Part shown: in pieces, positions 23,029 through 34,545 of the stretch
How positions within the stretch are numbered: the first letter of the stretch is position 1
How the letters are laid out: the number at the start of each line of letters is the position of its first letter
Source: Paragorgia papillata
Taxonomy: Eukaryota > Cnidaria > Anthozoa > Scleralcyonacea > Coralliidae
NCBI GenBank assembly: GCA_035771165.1
Contig: JAWNZC010000470.1
Span: forward strand, 1,710,001-1,774,000
DNA: 64,000 nucleotides
Reading direction: 5' to 3'
Notes under the pieces: generated by a model
The model's database searches: none
Told to the model about the DNA's origin: nothing
The model's input: only the letters and a program-made list of their open reading frames with translations
Made by a program: the position numbers and the translations under genes

Positions 23029-23709
23029 GACCCTTTCAAGGTAGTTTCCGCCATGACGCAAGGGGTGCAAAACCATTGGGGCGAGCGCGCGGCCATGCCT
23101 ATTTATCCTTGTTAAAATCATGGTGAAACTCGTAGAGCAAGAAGTATATATCCATTCGGTTTTTGTCAAATTCGTCTTTAATTGTCGTTTGGAGCAGTTT
23201 TCTGTGAGCTGGAATATTCGTTTCTTAATTCGAAACCATTATCGCTGGCAATCAACCCGAAGAAACGCTATAATACGAAGATTTCCTCAGCTGAACAGTG
23301 ACTGTGTTGTTATGGCGGGCACCGCACGCGGCTGTTTGTCTTAGACAAAACGCCTTGCTGTTTACAGTATCGCACTGCACAGCAAGGCGTTTTGTCTAAG
23401 ACAAACAGCCGCGTTCGGTGCCCGCCATAACAACACAGTCACTGTTCAGCTGAGGAAATCTTCGTATTATAGCGTTTCTTCGGGTTGATTGTCAGCGATA
23501 ATGGTTTCGAATTAAGAAACGAATATTCCAGCTCACAGAAAACTGCTCCAAACGACGATTAAAGACGAATTTGACAAAAACCGAAGCGATATACTTCTTG
23601 CTCTACGAGTTTAACCATGATTTTAACAAGGATAAATAGGCAGGGCCGCGCGCTCGCCCCAATGGATTTGCACCCCTTTCGTCATGGCGGAAACTACCTT
23701 GAAAGGGTC
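23029..23709. mobile_element. Large foldback element with TA target duplication
   Basis: The element is almost entirely two ~330-bp arms in inverted orientation, ends GACCCTTTCAAGGTAG and CTACCTTGAAAGGGTC, meeting near 23370 at tgtttacagtatcgcactgca. It is flanked by TA on both sides (23027-23028, 23710-23711), as in Tc1/mariner-type integration. The arms differ at only a few positions. A short open frame in one arm is a by-product of the palindrome. Confidence 0.8.
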
Positions 23710-23841
23710 TATTCTGGACGATGACAATGACAACATTGTTTTGTTAATATAGATACTATACGGTTATACCGCTGACAAAATTAGCCGAATGCGGGCTCAA
23801 GGGGCCTCACGGTATGGCATTTAGTGCTTACCTACGCCATA

Positions 23842-24537
23842 GACGTTCGGAAAATCCCCGGAGTAGAACGTCAATGAATCAGCTCCGTAATTATTGTTCT
23901 GTGACGTCGTCTGTCCGCATGGTTTCCGGGGACGCTCTCTGATTGGCCAAATATTTATACACGATATTCAATTGGTTAATTACAACTGCTTCCGTTTTGA
24001 ATGTTTTGTTGTTTACCACGCAGACAAAGGTAACGGACGTTTTGACTCGTCCGCTTCAACGCATTAATCGAAACTGTACCAAAGCAAGGACTAAAATGAG
24101 TTCGTTAATTCTTTTAGAAGCTTTTATAGTCGGCGTAATGTTGTTTGAGAACTATCAAACAGCCGAAAAAGATGCGGGACTGAACTTGTGAATCGCTTCA
24201 AACATCACAGTGAAATACGACACTTATAATACGACCTTTGCTCCTCGATGTTTGTTTTTGTTTTATTACCTTCCTACGAAGCTCAGAGTATCCTATTTAT
24301 CGATTAGAGTTTCTTTCTTCATATAGATTCTTAAGTGGTTAGTATAAATTGATGTAGATTTCAATTTCCTAGCGAATACTCGTTAGTCGTTGACACTCGC
24401 TGTAATTATTGCTGAATTGCAAATTAATCGGAATAAGTTACAGAACACGGAATTTGGCGCTGATTCGCAGACGCTCTAAATCCCCCCTTGTTTGGAATCC
24501 ACCTAGAGCCCTAGATCGTCTGCACGCAGGCCACCCA
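23842..24537. other. Unique-looking stretch, no confirmed gene
   Basis: A TATA-like sequence (atatttatac, about 23949) precedes a short frame at 23943-24191 whose last internal ATG would give a ~31-residue peptide (MSSLILLEAFIVGVMLF...). No family resemblance is evident and it is not duplicated in copy B. I do not call it a gene. Confidence 0.4.
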
Positions 24538-25702
24538 GAGGAGGCTACCAAATACCATATTCGGTCTGCATCATCCCATCAAACTGACTTCCGAAATTTG
24601 GTCTACTTCGGAAGTGTTGTGTTAAAAATTAAAAATTAATATAAAGCGGGCGAGGGGTTGTTGCGTTTATGTATTTCTAGTAAAATAATAAAATTAAATG
24701 TTTCATGGCAATGAGTGGCGTCCTTTCGGGCTTCTTTCGTTATTTTCCGACAAACGTTCGATTCACGTGACTTTATGTATCAAACTAAACATGCATCATC
24801 GGCCGGCAGTAGATCATTGCAAAATGTGCAACTGCATGGTCTTAACCCTTTAACAGGCAAGTTTCTGCAAGAGGTACCTAGTTGATAAGTAAAATCGTCT
24901 GGCGTTGGCCAGAGTAAAATATATAAGTAGGGACAAAAATGTCCGATTGCCTGTTAAAAGGTGATGGTTTTCATCTGGATGACATTATGACATCTTAAGA
25001 TAATTACATATTAATTGTTCTAATTGATTAATGAAAGACGGAATTAACAGATAGATCGTGATCTCTGGCTGGGGGTAAAAATAAAAATATATATTAAATT
25101 AAAACAAGAAAAGTGGTATAGAGGAAATATTTTCATTTAGAGAAGGTCGAGATTTTGAAATCAGTAAGTTCTCGCGAAAGAGTTCAACTAAATTAGAATT
25201 AGAACGAGAGGAAGATACATGTAGTATGATAAAGGCACTTGGTGAGATGTTGTGTAATAATTCGGTGGACATGTGAGAGAATTCCTGACTGAGAGAGACT
25301 AGCCAACGCAGGCTAGAGAGACGAAACGGTCCGTTTCTTTCCCATCAAAGGCGAAACCGGAAACCCCCATGTGTTCTGAGATTTGCGTGTGAAGAAGTCG
25401 GCTACTCGGCGAGTTTGGCCGATACAACGCTCCGCAGCATTGACACGTGTACTGATAAACAACATGCGATCTCATCAACAAGGGGATTCGGCCCTTGAAA
25501 GAAAAGAAACTCGACAGACGTCTACCAGACTTCTGGTTACTTTCGGAACTTTCAGGTAGATGGCAACATTTTCCAAGGGCGAAAAACTAGGAAATATAGT
25601 TAAAACGCAAACTGTGTCAATGGTGACCTCAGCTGTAACCTGTATATTAAGTAAATATCAAAATAATCGAATCTTGGTGTTGCATTAATCTAATTGGTGT
25701 CA

Positions 25703-26458
25703 AGCCTGGTTTCCATATAGCCATAAGAGCCGGCGGCATGGCTGCGGCAAGGGGCGATGGTCCAATCATAGACAGTGTTGAATTAGGCAGCAATGAAAAG
25801 CTGTATGCGGTTGGACCACAGGGAGCCCAACTCTGACGCCACTTTTTTTGTTTTATTATATTGAGCTTGACTGAAAACCGAGGCAGCATAACAGTTGTGT
25901 AAGCTGGGATCGCGGCGCTTCTCTTAACAGTTGGTAATATATGCATATATATGCAAATTACAGCGCCCGGTAATTTGAAACTCGAAACACCTGTGGGCTT
26001 CTGTGCCACGTGAATGGCGCGTGACGCAGTGACGCTCACTGAAAGCTGAGACGACTAAACACGCAGTCAGTGACGCAGTGCTGGAAAACACGCGAGAGAG
26101 AAACAAGAGAAGACCTTTTCTCCTTCGCGTGTTTTATCACACCGCGGGTGTTCCGCCAACGTCAATTTGTTCGAGCTCAAATTACACGACACCGAACGCA
26201 GCACTGCGTGAGCGTCACGCGCCATTCACGTGGCACAGAAGCCCACAGCTGTTTCGAGTTTCAAATTACCGCGCGCTGTAATTTGCACATATATGCATAT
26301 ATTACCAACTGTTAAGAGAAGCGCCGCGATCCCAGCTTACACAACTGTTAAGCGGCCTCGGTTTTCAGTCAAGCTCAATATAATAAAACAAAAAAAGTGG
26401 CGTCAGAGTTGGGCTCCCTGTGTGCCGCCGACTCTTACGGCTATATGGAAACCAGACT
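25703..26458. mobile_element. Palindromic MITE, AGCCTGGTTTCCATA family
   Basis: The ends AGCCTGGTTTCCATATAG and its complement match the element at 4778-5091. The inner arms (about 25930-26050 and 26195-26320) include an inverted pair containing gccacgtgaatggcgcg. Copy B lacks the element at the equivalent point (about 37305-37316), so it inserted into copy A after duplication or was lost from B. Confidence 0.75.
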
Positions 26459-26516
26459 TAAAGTGCTTACTGTCGCCTGTCATTTCTCATGTGTGTATAT
26501 CCACTTAATTCATTAA

Positions 26517-27048
26517 AGGGTATTGGCAATAAAAATTAAGTTTGTCTCATTTGAAAGAACTCGCCAAATGGTATAAGAAGACTTTTTGTAATTTTTCTGT
26601 ATCTTTCTTGTGTTTTGAAATATTTCGACCAAAGACAGCGTGCTGTCCGCCATCTTGTTGTAATATTGGGTCTAATTAACTAGGAAATTGGTGACGTCAC
26701 AAGCAGGGTAAACCTGATGAAACTACTCCGTGGGTGCCCAAATTTCCACGGAAGGCTTTTTAAATGTTGTGGGTTAATTTAAAATAGAAATAGCGCAACA
26801 AAAAATCGAGTTTCTAGCTCATAATGTCATAAGGTTGGCAAGATAAAAATTTCACTTTACCCTGCTTATGTCGTCACATGCATAATTTTGCATATCGAAA
26901 ATAATTCCAAGATGACGGACAGCACGCTGAGTTTGGTCGAAATATTTCCAAAACCAAAACAGGTATGGAAAAATTGTAAAAGGTCTTCTTATACCATTTG
27001 ACGAGTTCTTTCAAATGAGATAAACTTAATTTTTATTGCCAATACCCT
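26517..27048. mobile_element. piggyBac-like palindromic MITE with matched empty site
   Basis: The ends AGGGTATTGGCAATAAAAA and their exact complement bound two long inverted arms. The element is flanked by TTAA on both sides (26513-26516, 27049-27052), the piggyBac target. Copy B has a single TTAA at the same point (near 37372: ttcattaaggcac), so the filled and empty sites can be compared directly. No transposase is encoded. Confidence 0.9.
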
Positions 27049-27479
27049 TTAAGGCACAGGAAGTCTAGAGAATTTATTGACGTGCAGTGGCTTAAAAACG
27101 AAGAGCCAAGAGTAAAAATCCTGCTCACCCTGCAGCATAATTGCAAGAAGTACATTTAAGAATTGCGTTAATAGTCTTACGTTCATCGTCCAGGCTGGAT
27201 TTCTTATTTTAATCTAAGAAAAATAAATCATACGCTTTTTCTATTTTAGCCCCTATATTTTGAAATAACTTTCAATTTGCTATTAGAATTTTTAAAATTT
27301 AATTTAAAACTTTTTCTAATTTAATGAAAATTTTACCGAACGTTTCATTACGATTTAATGTTATATAATATTGGTACATTTAGTAATTGCTATATGTAAA
27401 AGTATTGTGGAAGTGATGCATGATAATGTATTTACTCATTAAATAAAGTGATCATCATGATATCATAATCAACGTCATT

Positions 27480-27558
27480 ATTGTCATCATCACCATCATC
27501 ATCATCATCATCATGATGATGATGATGATGATCATGATGATGATGATGATGATCATAA
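27480..27558. repeat. (ATC)n/(ATG)n palindromic microsatellite
   Basis: A catcatcat run switches to gatgatgat and can fold on itself. Copy B has the related tract at 37783-37872. Confidence 0.9.
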
Positions 27559-28379
27559 TCATAGGTCTACAGTAGCAGTTCCTACAACATGCAGTATTTT
27601 TTTTACTTGTCATCGTTATCACAAAAATAATCCTATTTGTACATATGGGTTAGTTCAATTTGTGTTATTATTCATTGTTGACATCATAGTTTACATCATA
27701 TTTAGTATTTTATGCAACGAAGATTTCATTTTAAAACTCTATACTATTTCTTTTGCAATCGCTGTTTTTAATTAAAGTGCCCGATTTCAGGACAGTTTTC
27801 ATTTAAGGGACATTTAGTTTTTACGACTTTGCCTTTATTGACATTTGAGAACCGTCCTCTTTTTCGGGTTTTCGTCGATTGATGAGGGTTATTTAGATTA
27901 AGTCTAGTGTCCGACCACCTTCATTGCCTTTGTTTTGACACAGTGTGCACGTTTGCAAGAATTAAGGTCTCACAAGTGTGAAACTATCTCAGAATTCAAC
28001 GATTAGTTAACGTTTATCTATTTATCCTTTCCTATGTCATTTTATATTTTCTCATTTGTTTTTCGTCTGTTTGCATAAACTTTAGAACGGCATTGTTAAC
28101 CATTATCACGAGCTCTTTTCCTTGTCCTTGTCCAGTTGAATCGTTTGTCGCGCGCGCGTTAGCAGCAGCTGGCTTTGGCCTGCATCTCTAATTGGTATAT
28201 TGCCGCAATGGTTTTACGAATAAATTAAAGGCATGCTGACATGAAAGTAAAGAAATAAAATCTGTCACTTAACTCTTTACTAACCATCGTTGTTATTTGC
28301 CATTTGGCAACGATTTGATTTTCCTTGTCAATAGCGCCATCCCTGCGTAAATAATGTGTGAAAATCCTATGTACTTTAA

Positions 28380-28851
28380 GGGAGACGATTACATGGACCG
28401 GGCTGGCCCGGTTAACCGGATGAGTTTACGAAACGATTACATGGAGCAGGCTAGCCCGGTAAGCCGGGATGATTTCAGGCCGGAATTCGCAATTATCAAG
28501 TAAAATAAGGGCAAAGTTACGTTAGTATTACTTCAGTTTTACACTAATTAGTCTATTATTTGTTTTGTAAGCCCATCGTTAACAAAAAGATTGAGAAAGT
28601 CTTTAACCCAGGAAAGCGTCTTCACGAAGACTAATTAATTTATTAAATCTTCGCTTTGATCACGAAACACACAAACAACGTTGATGTTCTATTTCAATTC
28701 CTTTCACACTATTCATTCACAGAGTCAAGCAAACGAACGCGTATCGAAGCGAGTTCCGCAGTTTTTCAGCCCGGTTTGCCGGGATGAAGACGATTACATG
28801 GACATTTTCATTCCGGTTAACCGGTCCAGCCCGGTCCATGTAATCGCCCCC
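28380..28851. mobile_element. Harbinger-like MITE, absent from copy B
   Basis: The ends GGGAGACGATTACATGGACC and GGTCCATGTAATCGCCCCC are inverted repeats. TAA flanks both sides (28377-28379, 28852-28854). Inside, nested ccggttaaccgg-type palindromes repeat. Copy B reads straight through (tactttagagttatag near 38713). It inserted about 80 bases upstream of the copy A signal-peptide exon and may affect its promoter. Confidence 0.8.
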
Positions 28852-28854
28852 TAA

Positions 28855-28931
28855 GGTTATAGTTAGTATATGACCAACCGACATCAGATCTCCTTGTCAC
28901 TCGTTTAGGCTGCTTACCAGAGATTTCGACC
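28855..28931 (+). promoter_or_regulatory. Presumed 5' flank/UTR of signal-peptide exon A
   Basis: This ~75-base segment is conserved with 38715-38796 in copy B and ends at an ATG in a reasonable context (tcgaccATGt). No strong TATA box is seen. In copy A it is cut off from the ancestral upstream DNA by the MITE at 28380-28851, whereas copy B keeps continuous flank. Its role as promoter or leader is inferred from position. Confidence 0.35.
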
Positions 28932-29046
28932 ATGTCGTCTGGAATTTGGGTGAGATGGTTACAGTTGTTTATAATTATTTGTTTCCTTGGCGTTGTATTG
29001 GGGCGACCTCCGTCAGATATCCAGCTAGGTACAGATGAAAGACAAG
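28932..29046 (+). CDS. Signal-peptide first exon, copy A
   Basis: ATG at 28932 encodes MSSGIWVRWLQL, then a hydrophobic core FIIICFLGVVLG with a likely cleavage after the GVVLG, and a short mature start RPPSDIQLGTDERQ. The exon ends after the first base of a codon at a strong donor (caag|gtgagt). This phase-1 end matches the phase-1 starts of every SRCR and EGF exon downstream. It is nearly identical to the exon at 38797-38911; the three base differences all change an amino acid (W6S, Q11H, Q38R). The nearest SRCR exon downstream (32635-32949) is inverted, so this exon must splice over it to reach 44051, serve as an alternative first exon, or be non-functional. Confidence 0.72.
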
Positions 29047-29479
29047 GTGAGTTACTCCGTTTGTACTTTTCCGCCGCGCCACAAACTGGGTGATCTACTG
29101 ATCTGTTATTATTAAGATCAATTTAGTTCACCAAAAAAAGCCAGCTTTTCGACTTGATAAGAAAAGTGTTGCCTAAGAAAACTGTTCGTTATCACAGAGA
29201 TTGTCTAAAAACACTTCGGTCGCGATGGTAAATCCTTTATCACATTTGTGACTATGGATTAAAGCTTATTTTCCCAACCACGCATAAATCAAGTTAATTG
29301 CCCCGGGCTAATATATATTAGTGAGGTTATGTAATAACCAAGGTTAATAGCTAGGTAACCATGCGTGACGTAAAAAGGTTGGTATAGGGTGTCAGTCGAG
29401 AGCATGGCTAAAAGACTGGTAAAGCGCGTGACCTAATCATTAGCGCACTTGCACGTCAAGTAATCGGACGTACGTTGGC

Positions 29480-29705
29480 ATAGGTTTGACGGACCTATTT
29501 CTGCGCGCGCTTGAGCATGGGTTGGTGCCCATTTTGCTCACATCTAACGAGGGTTTTGTACCCAAGTTTGCGCGCGCTTTGAGCATAGGCTGGTGCCTAA
29601 TTCTGCTCTCGATCAACACGGTTGGAAGACCGATTTCAGTGCGCGCTTGAGCATGGGTTGGTGCCCATTTGTCTCACATCCATCAAGAGACCTGTACCCA
29701 TGTCA
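29480..29705 (+). repeat. Tandem repeat of ~75-90-bp units
   Basis: Three units share gcgcgcttgagcatgggttgg, tgcccattttgctcacatc and ttgtacccaa. Unit ends vary. The region is intronic relative to exon A and absent from copy B. Confidence 0.7.
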
Positions 29706-29981
29706 TCTAGCATTTGAAAGTACGGGCATGGTAATACCCAAATGGTAAGTCAAGTGAGAAAATGGTACTTGGATGGGTAATGCTAAAGCATCACTCTTGG
29801 TTGGCAGTTCAAGATACCACCTGCATGGATCTTTCCTGAATCCAAGTACCACTACTCGTTTCCAGGCCACCTCGGTCTACAGCTTGCACCTACTTCCAAA
29901 ATGGTAAGTAAGGTGAACGCAGATATTAAGCCGGGAGTAACTACAGCGTAGTGACCGAGGTTAAGGTCACTAACCGACTTA

Positions 29982-30308
29982 GGGGGCCGAATACATGGGG
30001 AAATTTCAGCCCGGGCTGAGATTTCAGCCCGGCTACTGGGGGATGGAAAAGAGGGAGTGAATGTTTCGAATAAGAAACACGAAGTGTGGAATACAGAAAG
30101 TGCCTTGTGAAAAGCGATAAAGAAGTAATAAATATGGTTTATTTGAAATAAACATCTAAATATGTTTGTTTTATGCTCCATGTTTGAGACAACTTGGCTG
30201 ATTTCCACACTTCGTGTTTCTTATTCAAATCATTCTCCTCTTTTCCATACCTCAGTAGCCGGGCTGAAATCTCAGCCTGGGCTGAAATTTCCCCATGTAT
30301 TCGGCCCC
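29982..30308. mobile_element. Harbinger-like MITE with TTA duplication
   Basis: The ends GGGGGCCGAATACATGGGG and CCCCATGTATTCGGCCCC are inverted repeats, with TTA at 29979-29981 and 30309-30311. Both arms carry cagcccgggctgagatttc and a ccacacttcgtgtttcttatt pair. Non-autonomous. Confidence 0.8.
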
Positions 30309-30930
30309 TTAGTTTATTCATGACACAGACGATATTTGTCGTTATTTAACAAAAAAATGGTATTCTAGACGTAGTTTTAAAGCGATATAGTAGGTCATTT
30401 AATATGCAAGGTCAATAACCTATTTATTAACCGCGGCACATCAAAGATAATTTATGCATGAATAAACTAAAACTAATTAATAGCTCGTGTAGCGTAATTG
30501 CATGCGTCAGCACAAATTTAAAGAATATCTGTGTAAAAACAATTATAGGTATTAGCTATTGAAGTGATTTCTCTCATATTGAGGTTTGGTTTACCACACA
30601 GAGTATATAATATTTTTTTTCTTTTCCTTTTACCCAATGACAAATGTTTACAGTCACAGTTCATATCAATCTCTATCTAAGCCTGGGTAAAAAGTTTGGT
30701 AGATTATAATTATATGTACTTCCAAAATGATTTCAATGTATTGATTGACACGCGGGAAATAACTAACATTTTACAAATATTCTTGTACTAAACAATCGTA
30801 CATTAATAACAGACAACCTAAAACTATTATTACTTAAAATAATGAAATACTCTGTTGTACTAAACTAGAAGTTTTTTATGAGTAAGTGTTATTTATTTCT
30901 TTGTTTGTTATACTACGTTATATATGCAAA

Positions 30931-32529
30931 CTATTATGTAGCAGGCGCGGCGTGGCCCACCGGGACACCGGGACATTTCCCGGTGGGCCCGGCCCCAAGA
31001 CAAGTAATCCGGCTATATATTAATAGCCGTGTCTGTCCATCCGTTCGTCCATCCGTCCGCGGAAAAGCTAGACCACCGGTCCCATTCAAACTAAACCACT
31101 ACCAAAACTAAGCCTAAAGTTCGACAGTGTGCAATTGGTGTATGGCTTTTGAAAAGATTAGCGTTTTCACTTTTGAAAAAGCCTCGAAAACGTTCACCCA
31201 TCGCTAACTTGGCGGCCATTTTGGATTATGACCACATCCCCTTTGCTTTTTGCAGAGCGGAAAAAAAGTAATGTAACCAGGAAACATGACAGAAGAAGTT
31301 GTAATAACGTTTCTTATGTTAATTTCGAAAAGAAGAAAATACAAAGTAACCGAATCAAACCCGAAGTTGTGCCTCTATATGGCCACAGGAGCCCGATCCA
31401 GTCACTTCAACAATCCTATGTTGATCTTGCCGCTACCTGTGTCTCTAAACAAGGAGACCTTCCTAAAATGTTCTTTTTCAAGACCGTGAATTTTTCACGA
31501 GTTAAACCACTAGTAGTAATTATTTGTCGATTTTGGGTCCAAGTACGTACAGAGCCCTTCCCAGATCGAAAATTTTGAAATTTGGATGACCTGAAACACC
31601 ATTTCCAGCACTCTCAGGCGAATATTTCGGTCAAAAAGGCACGGTAAATTGATTGTCATTTTGCGCTTTTTTTCCATAAAAAATTAAAACTGACATATTT
31701 ACCGAGCTACCTCCTCCGCAGGCATTTATTTCCCAGCTTCTTTCTTTCATAAGGGGGTGCAAATAAATTAAAAACATCTGCGGTGGAGGTAGCGTACCGA
31801 GTTAAAGCTCGAGAAATCCCATACTACCTACTCAAATTTAATTTATCATCCTCGTATAGGATAGGAACGGACAGGAAAGTTTCCTTTGTGTTAAAGTCAT
31901 TAGTTCCGACCGAGAGCTCACAAGACAAAGAAAACTTTCCTGTCCGTTCCTGTCCTGAGGAAAATTTTCCTGAGTGGAAACTATAGCCTTATGAATCAAC
32001 GCGGACGAATTAGGTTTAAAAATTAAATATTTTGAAACTTTGTCAAAGTTATTTTTAATTTCCGTGAGCCAACACTATGGAGTACAGCCCTAAAACAAGT
32101 ACTTTCTCAGGTATATGGAAACAGACCTCTATCGGGATACGAAAAATCCCGATTGAAGCAGATCTATAAAATAAAATCGAGATTTTTCTTCACTGGGTAT
32201 CGCAATTGAGGTCGTATCGGGATTCGGGATTTTGAAGCAAAATCAGATAAATACCCGAGGAAGTCGGAATGGTTGGATACTCTGGATCAGTCTATTTGAT
32301 AAGTTTAACGACCATCTCTCCTTAAACTCATTTCCTCATGATCAAGTTCCCAAAACCATCACACCGGACGGTCAAGACGGACCGAAAAGGTAGTCGGATC
32401 GACAATTCGGGACCGACTTTTTCAACCGACTCTCAATTGTTGGGGGGTGTCACACACCCCATACGCCCCCCCCCAATGTGCGCCCCTGTGCGCAACCCCC
32501 AACTCCCCTCCCCCCTGAGAATGGACATA
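30931..32529. other. Noncoding, transposon-like GC-rich patches
   Basis: A 12-bp-arm hairpin (ggcccaccggga, 30954-30965, with 30978-30989) lies in a GC-rich patch. At 31560-31625 there is a diverged copy of the subterminal block of the hAT-like elements. An inverted pair ggacaggaaagtttcct / aaaactttcctgtcc lies at 31870-31944. A C-rich patch is at 32450-32520. I see no gene. Confidence 0.5.
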
Positions 32530-34350
32530 TACCATAAAAAACATTAGTTTAGATGACCAGTTGTACAGTCGGCTGACATAAGAAAAGTTTAGAAAAAGTC
32601 CTACCAGTATGTTAACTATTTAAAATATTAATACCTGGCACAACACATTCTACTCCAGCATCTTCTTTGTGTGTACAGTCATGTATTCCCCATCCTCGAT
32701 GTTCACAGTTGGATAAGAATTGTTCACTTCTTTTACAATTAACATTATCTGACCATATTTGGCCATGGCCGTCTTGCACGTCACTTTCACGAACCATTGT
32801 TTCAGTTCCTGGAAAACCCAGTTGTCGACAAACCACAATAGCATCATTTAGGTCCCAGTTGTCATCACAAACTGTTCCCCATTTTCCTTTGTAAAACACT
32901 TCAACACGTCCACTGCCTGGGTCAGAGCCTCGCAATCGAACAGGAATTTCTGAAGAAAATGGTCGAAAGTTTCTTATTTTATTTCTTTTTATATTTTATA
33001 TTTTTATGTTTCTCAGGAACCTTCTGAAAAACGCAATTTGTGATGTTGGTCAGTCATGAATAAACATCATTATTAATCCATCCATCCATCCATCGATCAA
33101 TCAATCAACCAACCAACCAATCAATCAGCCAACCCACACACCCAACCATGCACCCACCCATTTTTTCTTTCATTAAAGGTTATTTCATATCATACTAAGC
33201 TTAAGATATTTTTGCAAATCCAAACTTTCTTAAATCGAGAAAAAACGAATTTCGTCATTTTCTTTTAATTAAATTAACATTTTTCAGATTTTAAACTCTT
33301 GATTTAAAAATTTTGAAATAAAAAGAATGGGAGTTGTATATGTGTTAGCTACGTTAACGTCCATAGACTAAAACGAAAGTCTATGGACGTTAACGTAGCG
33401 AAAAACGAAATTAGCTACGTTAACGTCCATAGACTAAAAACTAAACACGATGATTTACGCATGGGCATTGTGTGTAACATGTAACCCAGAGCCTGTGATC
33501 CTTTTGTCCAGCGACAAGGAGCCATCGGCTCTGACCGGAACGAAGTAAAGCAGTACGGTTTATTGGTTTAAATCCTCTCGGAAATCGTTCGGAAGCCCAA
33601 AGTTTTTCTGACTCGACATTGTGGTTCCGAGCTGATGAGCTCCTGATGGTTTCCTGACGCTGGACAAAAAGACCGCAGGCTCTGGGTACGAGATTGAGAT
33701 ATTACGTCATTATTCAAGATCTTATGTCTCATCTTATTTGTTGGCCCATTTTCAAAATAGACGACATTAACCACATTGCTAATATGTCGAAGCGCATTTA
33801 TTGAAATCACAGAATCAATCATATTTAGTTCGTTCATTGGTCGACTCGTTTTTATAGAACATCAGTAAATGGAAACGTTTACACATTTTATTACAAAATA
33901 GTTTTGTTAGAGCCAACCACAAGTATACGTTTTCTTTTAAAAAAGGCAAAAACCAACCTTTTTTCTCGGCATTTTTTAATCATATTTTTCTCGCACACGT
34001 AGAGAACTATTTTATTTTGCTACAAATTTTGTTGTTTACGTGCATATAATCGGTAAGAATTAACCGTAGACTAGTAATATAAAATATAAATGCGTTTTCA
34101 AAGAATTTTCAGACAAGGCCTTGGACCCTTGGTTGAATCAGCGGAAGCCAACAAATATCCAAAATTCAGCCGCACCGTATACGAGATCTAATCTTTTGGG
34201 AATGCCTTAGTTTAGTCGCGTTGTGTGGTTGCTTGGGTGGGCTGCATTATGTGCATAATAACTACGACCACATTCTGTTAATTGATGAAGACAAGTCAAT
34301 GGGCGGCTGCAAAGACCAATTATAAGGGCAATTTCTCAGTCTGGGCTGAA
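32530..34350 (-). repeat. Inverted duplication, left arm
   Basis: This segment is the reverse complement, with small insertions and deletions, of 41995-44445. Landmarks are the SRCR exon (32635-32949 against 44051-44365), the cagagcctg/aaaactttgggcttcc block (33480-33700 against 42660-42860 and 43290-43450), and the cgaaattctgt/ttgttggcttccgc block (34020-34350 against 42000-42300). The pair brackets duplicated block B. Confidence 0.85.
32635..32949 (-). CDS. Orphan SRCR-domain exon (inverted copy)
   Basis: A 315-bp phase 1-1 exon with intact acceptor (ttcttcag) and donor (ccag|gtatta) on the minus strand. It encodes one scavenger receptor cysteine-rich domain: IPVRLRGSDPGSGRVEVFYK, GTVCDDNWDLNDAIVVC, RQLGFPG, GQIWSDNVNC, LSNCEHRGWGIHDC, EDAGVEC, with six cysteines as in group A SRCR domains. 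It lies in the left arm of the inverted duplication and is the twin of 44051-44365, with seven base differences, all amino-acid changing. No exon of the same gene is seen upstream or downstream on the minus strand, so it is an orphan or pseudo-exon unless an unseen minus-strand transcript uses it. The open frame shows no stop or splice damage. Confidence 0.7.
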
Positions 34351-34489
34351 CTTTTTGATGAGAATGTTGTTACAACTTGTACCGTAGCGCAGTAGATACA
34401 TGCATGCTGAGCGTGCCTATTTTTGGTATTCTTGCAGGAGCATAAATATAGGCCAAACACTTAAACACTTAAAAATATTCTAAAAGTTT

Positions 34490-34545
34490 TGCAAGTTTTG
34501 ATAACGAAATACTAACGTTTCGAGCGGAGTCCTGATGAGGTGTAT
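34490..34545 (-). repeat. Penelope-like end remnant
   Basis: On the minus strand, ccgctcgaaacgttagtattt is preceded by a ctcatcaggact segment, resembling the gctcgaaacgtt motif of the Penelope-like fragments at 22.9 and 55.3 kb. The fragment is short and divergent, so the call is tentative. Confidence 0.35.

Larger units (their letters stand above)
21378..23832. mobile_element. DNA transposon with 43-bp terminal inverted repeats
   Basis: The ends begin GGTAAGCACTAAATGCC and are identical inverted repeats for about 43 bases. Flanks taccccata (21369-21377) and tacgccata (23833-23841) form a 9-bp target duplication with one mismatch, the length typical of Mutator-like elements. A shorter relative with the same ends is at 40186-41318. 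Inside is a large nested foldback (21815-22850), a Penelope-like fragment and a separate foldback (23029-23709). No transposase frame is visible. Confidence 0.78.
20795..30930 (+). repeat. Segmental duplication, copy A
   Basis: Blocks match copy B (34570-39955) in the same order and orientation. Approximate pairs are 20795-21365 with 34571-35106, 24538-24625 with 35360-35445, 24681-25475 with 35918-36600, 25540-25690 with 37162-37305, 26459-26512 with 37316-37370, 27049-29140 with 37372-39050, and 30565-30930 with 39608-39955. The pairs are near-identical by eye. The breaks between blocks are mostly transposon insertions present only in copy A. The duplication includes the signal-peptide exon of the SRCR/EGF gene. 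Confidence 0.88.

Noticed and set aside
23120..23344. 74-codon frame with a plausible ATG
   Set aside because: Lies entirely within one arm of a foldback element and overlaps its inverted copy; no domain.
29852..30321. Minus-strand frames around 29.9-30.3 kb
   Set aside because: They span a palindromic Harbinger-like MITE and show no domain.
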